DNA of 64,000 bases from Pseudomonas fluorescens (GTDB lineage Bacteria > Pseudomonadota > Gammaproteobacteria > Pseudomonadales > Pseudomonadaceae), in contig NZ_CABVIY010000007.1 in assembly GCF_902498195.1 (NCBI RefSeq), positions 396,057 through 460,056 on the forward strand. Direction: 5' to 3'. Every line of letters starts with the position of its first letter. Position 1 is the first letter of the stretch. Made by a program: the position numbers and the translations under genes. Positions 59,823-64,000 of the stretch are shown one piece after another. The notes beneath the pieces were generated by a model. That model was given only the letters and a program-made list of their open reading frames with translations. It ran no database searches and had not been told where the DNA came from.

Positions 59823-61166
59823 TCAGGCCTGGGCGGCTAGAACACGCCGTTCCCAGGGGGTAATTTCATCAAGGAAGCTGGTCAGCTCCAGGGTCTTCGA
59901 AGCGATGTAGCCTTCGATGAACGTCTCGCCGAACAGTTCCTTCGCCAATTGGCTACGTGTCAGACGCTCCAGCGCCGCATGCAAGGTACAGGGTAATGAA
60001 AGATTGTCAGGCACCTTGAATTCACCCTGGATCGGCTCGCTCGGCTCCAGTTTATGCTCAATGCCATGCAACCCCGCGGCCAGGCTGGCGGCGATCGCCA
60101 GATACGGGTTGGCGTCCGCCCCGGGCAATCGATTTTCGACCCGACGAGCGACCGGTGAACTGGCCGGAATGCGCAAACCCGCCGCCCGATTGTCATGGGA
60201 CCAGCAAGCATTATTCGGTGAGGCATAGGGGTGGCACAAGCGCTGGTACGAATTAACGTTCGGCGCAAACAAGGCCGTGAAATCCGCCATGCAAGCCTGC
60301 TGACCGGCGATGAAATGACGAAAAATCGAGGTCGGCTCACCGGCTTCGTTACTGAACACGTTTCGTCCCGTGCCGGTGTCGACGATGCTCTGGTGAATGT
60401 GCATCGAACTGCCTGCGGTATGTGCCAGCGGCTTGGCCATGCAGACCACCGTCAGGCCATGCTTGAGCGCGACCTCCTTGAGTAAATGCTTGAACAGGAA
60501 TGTCTGGTCGGCCAGCAGCAACGGATCGCCGTGCAGCAGGTTGATCTCGAACTGGCTGACGCCCATTTCGTGCATGAAGGTATCGCGAGGCAAGCCCAGA
60601 GCCGCCATGCACTGGTAGACCTCATTGAAAAACGGCCGCAAACCATTATTGGAACTGACACTGAACGCCGAATGCCCCCCCTCGCGACGACCATCCAGGC
60701 CAACGGGCGGCTGGAAAGGCTGAGTCGGATCGATATTGGGCGCGAACACAAAAAACTCCAGTTCGGTTGCGACCACCGGCGCCAGGCCAAGGGCTGTGTA
60801 ACGCGCGATGACCGCCTTGAGTTGACCACGAGTCGACAGCGTTGAGCTTTCGCCCGTCAATTCGTCCGCATCGCAAATGGCGAAGGCTCGCGGTTGCTTA
60901 CTCCAAGGCAAGCGATGGATTTGCGCGGGGTCTGGAACCAGCGCCAGGTCGCCGTCGTCGCTGCCGTAAAACCGGGCTGGCGGATATCCGCCCATGATGC
61001 ATTGCAGCAGCACACCCCGCGCCATCTGCAAACGCCGTCCCTGGAGGAAACCCTCGGCGGTCATCACTTTGCCACGCGGCACACCGTTCAAATCCGGCGT
61101 GACGCATTCAATCTCATCAATGCCCGTCAAACGCTCCGCGAGTGATTCCAGGCCATCGGTTGTCAT
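59823..61166 (-). CDS. glutamine synthetase family protein, gamma-glutamylpolyamine synthetase type (PauA/PuuA)
   Basis: This 447-aa enzyme has the GS fold with metal-binding Glu residues in VVATELEFFVFAP and MHEMGVSQFEINLLHGD, the ammonia/ATP loop KPLAHTAGSSMHIHQS and NRLPGADANPYLAIAASLAAGL. The Asp-rich N-terminus and size are those of PauA/SpuI/PuuA enzymes that glutamylate polyamines or amines, rather than GlnA (about 469 aa). The exact amine is not predictable. ATG 61166 is chosen; a sigma-70-like TTGATA-18-TATTTT lies upstream. Confidence 0.9.
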   Translation of the reverse strand: MTTDGLESLAERLTGIDEIECVTPDLNGVPRGKVMTAEGFLQGRRLQMARGVLLQCIMGGYPPARFYGSDDGDLALVPDPAQIHRLPWSKQPRAFAICDADELTGESSTLSTRGQLKAVIARYTALGLAPVVATELEFFVFAPNIDPTQPFQPPVGLDGRREGGHSAFSVSSNNGLRPFFNEVYQCMAALGLPRDTFMHEMGVSQFEINLLHGDPLLLADQTFLFKHLLKEVALKHGLTVVCMAKPLAHTAGSSMHIHQSIVDTGTGRNVFSNEAGEPTSIFRHFIAGQQACMADFTALFAPNVNSYQRLCHPYASPNNACWSHDNRAAGLRIPASSPVARRVENRLPGADANPYLAIAASLAAGLHGIEHKLEPSEPIQGEFKVPDNLSLPCTLHAALERLTRSQLAKELFGETFIEGYIASKTLELTSFLDEITPWERRVLAAQA

Positions 61167-61211
61167 GACGCTATCCTTGTTATTGTGCGGGCCGTGAACG
61201 GCGACCCGTAC

Positions 61212-61241
61212 AAAATAGGCTCCGCGTGTTCGGAATATCAA
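61212..61241 (-). promoter_or_regulatory. putative sigma-70 promoter of the glutamine-synthetase-family gene
   Basis: On the minus strand TTGATA, an 18-bp spacer and TATTTT, with the last box 46 bp upstream of the ATG. Confidence 0.35.
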
Positions 61242-61278
61242 GCAGCGTCAAACAAAAAGCTGCGAGCCCGCAGAACCA

Positions 61279-61971
61279 TCAAGGCAGATAGAGACTGAAA
61301 ACGCCACCACCCAATGGACCGCCATTACTGATTTCGGTACGCCCGCCGATTCCGTTGCGTTGATGCAAGGCCGCAATCCGACCGGCAAAATACAACCCCA
61401 GGCCCGTGCTGCCGCTGCTGTGGTTGATACCCTGCACGTAATCCGCCTGACGCTCGATCATGTCGGCTGGATAGCCTTCACCGTCATCGTTGATGGTCAG
61501 TACCAGCTGCCCGGCTTCGTCGCTGACGCTGATCAACACCGCGTGCCGAGCGTATCGAAGGGCATTGTTGATGCAATTGGCCAGGACCGAGGCGATCAGC
61601 TCTCGATCGAAGAAACCCAGGGGACTCAAGGGGTCCACTTCAAAGGTCGCTGCAATACCGCGACTGGCGAATACATCCTGGTGACAGGCCAATTGCGCTT
61701 CGATGAAATCGTCCAGTTCATGGTAGGCCGGCTGCAAGGGCATCTGATTGACACCCAGTTTGTACAACCCCAGCAACTGCACGAGCATGCCGTTGAGGTG
61801 GGCGAACTCGAATTCGATCACCCCTTGCTCCGGGGTATGACGCGAAGGGTTGGGCAGCTTTGCCAACCATTGGCTGTGGGCCTGCATCAGCATGGCCAAC
61901 GAGTTCTTCATGTCGTGCACGGTGGAAGCGATCACCGTGGAGAAATCCAGGGTCTGCTGATGGTCATTCAT
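61279..61971 (-). CDS. soluble sensor histidine kinase
   Basis: This 230-aa cytoplasmic kinase has no membrane segment. The DHp helix has VIASTVHDMKNSLAML with His19, and the HATPase domain has NCINNALRYA, DDGEGYP and STGLGLYFAGRIA. There is no sensory domain, so it probably responds to a partner protein. The ATG overlaps the stop of the response regulator-TPR gene (ATGA). Confidence 0.88.
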   Translation of the reverse strand: MNDHQQTLDFSTVIASTVHDMKNSLAMLMQAHSQWLAKLPNPSRHTPEQGVIEFEFAHLNGMLVQLLGLYKLGVNQMPLQPAYHELDDFIEAQLACHQDVFASRGIAATFEVDPLSPLGFFDRELIASVLANCINNALRYARHAVLISVSDEAGQLVLTINDDGEGYPADMIERQADYVQGINHSSGSTGLGLYFAGRIAALHQRNGIGGRTEISNGGPLGGGVFSLYLP

Positions 61972-63572
61972 TCGCCAAACGCCTTGCTTTTGAGCTTCTG
62001 ATAACGCGGATAACGCGCATCGGTATCAGGCATCAGACCGACCATTTTCAGGCAAGTCCGACATTCTTCGAGTTCGGCAGAGGGCACACTGGTGTCGGTG
62101 CCATGCAACAGGGCTTGTGCCATGTTGAGCGCGATGCTGATGTTCTTGGGCTGCATCCCCAGGGCCTTGCGGAATACCTCCCGGGCCTCCACCAAATTGC
62201 CAGTCTTGTACACGCGCACGCCCTGACGATTGAGATCGGCAGCCGCGTTCCCGGAATTCAGAATGCTTGGATCGTCAGTCAGCTTGGCAATGCCCTTCAT
62301 GACCGTCGGATCATCGCCGTAGATTTCTGCGCAGTTTTTCAGCATCGAGGCCCCAGCATCGTTTTGCCCCAGCATCTGCAATTGCTTGGCAACCAATAGC
62401 GCCGCTTCGGCGCTCATGAACTGCTCCATGCCATCGAGGCGCATCATGGCTTGCTCGGTTAGCTTTTCAGCGGTCTCGGCGTCATTGAGCAACAGACTGG
62501 TAGCCTTCATCAGCCGAGCACGGATTTGCAGGCCGGGATCGGACGGATTCTCCTTGGCCACCGCACTCAGAGTCGTGTTGATTTCCAGGCGGGTCCGGGT
62601 ATCCAGGCCTTTCTCGCTACCTTTGCTGATCAAGGCGTGGGCCAGTCCTAGATTACTTTCAGCATCCTTGAAACGTGACTGGGCACCTTGTGCAACCGCT
62701 TGGCGGTAGGCTTTGGAGGCGGTGTCAAAATCTTCGTTGGTCATCGCCAACTTGCCCAACTGCGCCTGGCGACGCACTGCCAGTGGCGACAGGCGAATAG
62801 CCTCTTCCAGCACTCTCTGGGCGGATTTGGTGTCCCCCTCGGCGACCAACACATCGGCCATGCCGTCATAGAGTGCCGGCATCATCGGGAAGACTTTCAG
62901 GGCTTTCTCATAGATGCCTTTAGCCTGCGCAACTTGCCCCCGTTTGAACAGCAACTTGCCCAGCCCGGCAAACGCCCAGGGTAAAGGTCGATCAGCAATA
63001 ATGCTGTCGTAAAGACGCTCCAGCGCCTCATTCTGATTCAAGTCGCGCAACGCATCGGCGCGGTAGCGCAGGCACAACGGCGAGTAACGGATGTCTTGCT
63101 TGCACAGCGCAATGCAGGCGTTAAGCACCTCTGCCGGTTTCCCACGGTCGAGGGCCTGCAGGATTGGCTTGAGCAGGGTCTTGCGCTGCTCCAGACGCTC
63201 AAGGCGCTGGGCCAGGCCAGAACGGTTGAAGGGCTTGGTCAAATAAGCGTCGGGTTCATGCTCCAGCGCGCTGAGCACCATGGCCTGGCTGGTTTCGGCA
63301 GTGACCATGACGAATACGCTTTCGTGGCTGATCAGCTTCTCAACCATCAGATCTTCAAGTACCTGCTGACCGTTTTTCTTTCCATCGCCCAGGTGGAAAT
63401 CCTGCAGGATGAAATCGTAGGACTTCTGCGAGCACATTTTCAGCGCCTGTTCGCCTGTGTCGGCGGTATCGACATCCTTAACGCCCAACTCACGGAGCAT
63501 GGACCTGACCGAGCTGCGGAAGTCCGAAAAATCATCGACGATCAGAAAGCGCTTTTGGTGATACGACAGCAT
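61968..63572 (-). CDS. response regulator with tetratricopeptide-repeat output
   Basis: This 534-aa protein has an N-terminal receiver (acceptor Asp58 in FILQDFHLGDG, Lys in DAYLTKPFNRSG) and then a helical domain of TPR-like repeats from about residue 160 to the end (for example ALYDGMADVLVAEGDTKSAQRVLEEAIRLSP and VAREVF-type repeats). It has no DNA-binding domain, so it must act by binding protein partners. It is the first gene of the pair with the soluble kinase. The position next to flagellar genes suggests motility control, but this is inference. Confidence 0.87.
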   Translation of the reverse strand: MLSYHQKRFLIVDDFSDFRSSVRSMLRELGVKDVDTADTGEQALKMCSQKSYDFILQDFHLGDGKKNGQQVLEDLMVEKLISHESVFVMVTAETSQAMVLSALEHEPDAYLTKPFNRSGLAQRLERLEQRKTLLKPILQALDRGKPAEVLNACIALCKQDIRYSPLCLRYRADALRDLNQNEALERLYDSIIADRPLPWAFAGLGKLLFKRGQVAQAKGIYEKALKVFPMMPALYDGMADVLVAEGDTKSAQRVLEEAIRLSPLAVRRQAQLGKLAMTNEDFDTASKAYRQAVAQGAQSRFKDAESNLGLAHALISKGSEKGLDTRTRLEINTTLSAVAKENPSDPGLQIRARLMKATSLLLNDAETAEKLTEQAMMRLDGMEQFMSAEAALLVAKQLQMLGQNDAGASMLKNCAEIYGDDPTVMKGIAKLTDDPSILNSGNAAADLNRQGVRVYKTGNLVEAREVFRKALGMQPKNISIALNMAQALLHGTDTSVPSAELEECRTCLKMVGLMPDTDARYPRYQKLKSKAFGE

Positions 63573-63655
63573 CGAAGATTTCCAGGCAATTTAAGAGAAG
63601 AGCCGAAAGGCAAATACACGAACAAGGTCAGCTTCACCGCCCTTCCAGCGGGCAG

Positions 63656-63683
63656 ATGATAGCTAGTAGCCATAGGCTATCAA
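63656..63683 (-). promoter_or_regulatory. putative sigma-70 promoter of the response regulator-TPR gene
   Basis: On the minus strand TTGATA-N16-TATCAT, about 84 bp upstream of the start codon. Confidence 0.4.
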
Positions 63684-63879
63684 GCGATTTCTCTTGAGCT
63701 GCGATAACCCTTGTAGGCTACAAGAAGCGAGGATCGCTGTGACCTTATGGTTATCGGCCAGTGGTAGCGTTCTCTTGAAGCAACTGGCGTGTAAATGCGT
63801 CTTTGCCTCGCGATAAAAGACGAACAAAGTGGCGTGGAAGCTGGATTTTTCAGACGCCACTTTTTCGCAGGCAAAAACA

Positions 63880-63909
63880 AAACCCCAACTGCTTTCGCAA
63901 TTGGGGTTT
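63880..63909 (-). terminator. intrinsic terminator of the rRNA operon
   Basis: On the minus strand AAACCCCAA, a 12-nt loop and TTGGGGTTT, then TGTTTTTG, 10 bp beyond the 5S 3' end. Confidence 0.88.
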
Positions 63910-63918
63910 CGGAATTTA

Positions 63919-64000
63919 ATCTTGACGATGACCTACTCTCACATGGGGAAACCCCACACTACCATCGGCGATGCATCGTTTCACTTCTGAGTTCGGGATG
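63919..64000 (-). rRNA. rrf: 5S ribosomal RNA (partial, 3' part)
   Basis: The complement reads CATCCCGAACTCAGAAGTG...CGATGCATCG, then a GTGTGGGGTTTCCCC hairpin and the end GGTCATCGTCAAGAT. This is the 3' 82 bases of a Pseudomonas 5S rRNA. The 5' third and the rest of the rRNA operon lie outside the window. Confidence 0.97.

Larger units (their letters stand above)
63573..63918. other. 346-bp region between the response regulator-TPR gene and the rRNA operon end
   Basis: It contains a putative promoter (63656-63683), a perfect 7-bp palindrome CTTGTAG-G-CTACAAG (63710-63724) and the rRNA terminator (63880-63909). Minus-strand frames of 65 and 66 codons have no ribosome site and are not called. 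Confidence 0.6.

Noticed and set aside
63663..63880. Minus-strand frames of 65-66 codons before the rRNA terminator
   Set aside because: No ribosome site, overlapping the rRNA terminator, no conserved look.

Overview
The window is chromosomal DNA of a Pseudomonas of the P. fluorescens group. The evidence is high GC, gene neighbourhoods typical of the genus (gacS-ldhA, mazG-relA-rlmD-cysM, gpsA...fabAB, phoPQ, rstAB-like pair next to nrdA, flgA-cheVR, flgMN-pilZ), and many REP/REPIN repeats of the GGGAGCGGGCTTGCTCGCG and GATCGCAGCCTTCGGCAGC types. No prophage, insertion sequence, CRISPR array, plasmid gene or tRNA was seen. The right edge enters an rRNA operon from its 3' end (terminator and partial 5S rRNA, minus strand).

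Layout. 1-8 kb (minus): AI-2E-type permease, DUF4892 protein, two alpha/beta hydrolases, hotdog thioesterase, long-chain acyl-CoA ligase, SixA, DUF4389 protein, GpsA. 8-13 kb (plus): a compact three-gene unit of TonB-dependent receptor, periplasmic ABC-type binding protein and hybrid histidine kinase, then fabA-fabB. 15.4-22 kb: a 62-aa conserved-looking protein, YaiL-type DUF2058 protein, MazG, RelA, RlmD, CysM. 22-25.4 kb: a DUF1016 (YhcG-type) nuclease and a PirR/PirS-like two-component pair with Fur-like boxes. 25.5-35.8 kb: gacS, ldhA, small stress/redox genes (META-domain protein, TlpA-like thioredoxin, ArsC, WrbA), tag, ttcA, a Yip1-family protein and SprT. 35.9-46.7 kb: CaiB-type CoA transferase, dctA with a sigma-54 promoter, AraC-type regulator, phoPQ, a small secreted protein, dienelactone hydrolase, the phosphopantetheinyl transferase pcpS and an RstA/RstB-like pair. 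46.7-50.3 kb: nrdA behind a 0.7-kb promoter/leader with NrdR-like and DnaA boxes. 50.5-58.3 kb: flagellar and chemotaxis genes flgBCDE, cheVR, flgA, flgMN and flgZ/ycgR, with sigma-54 and FliA promoters. 58.4-63.6 kb: MFS transporter, glutamine-synthetase-family enzyme, and a soluble histidine kinase with a response regulator-TPR protein.

How it fits together. Sensing dominates: six histidine kinases and six response-regulator or hybrid receiver proteins lie in 64 kb, including the global regulator GacS. The hybrid kinase beside fabA has a periplasmic/HAMP front end that resembles GacS. It is translationally coupled to a periplasmic binding protein and sits directly behind a TonB receptor, so the three genes look like a possible outer-membrane-to-cytoplasm signalling relay. 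This is the most interesting system in the window. The best regulatory signals are four exact 11-bp-phased CTGAA(C/T) repeats between dlh and the small secreted gene, paired 14-bp palindromes upstream of the dctA sigma-54 promoter, two NrdR-like boxes 31 bp apart upstream of nrdA, and tandem Fur-like boxes at pirR. All functions are inferred from sequence and family knowledge; no search was run.
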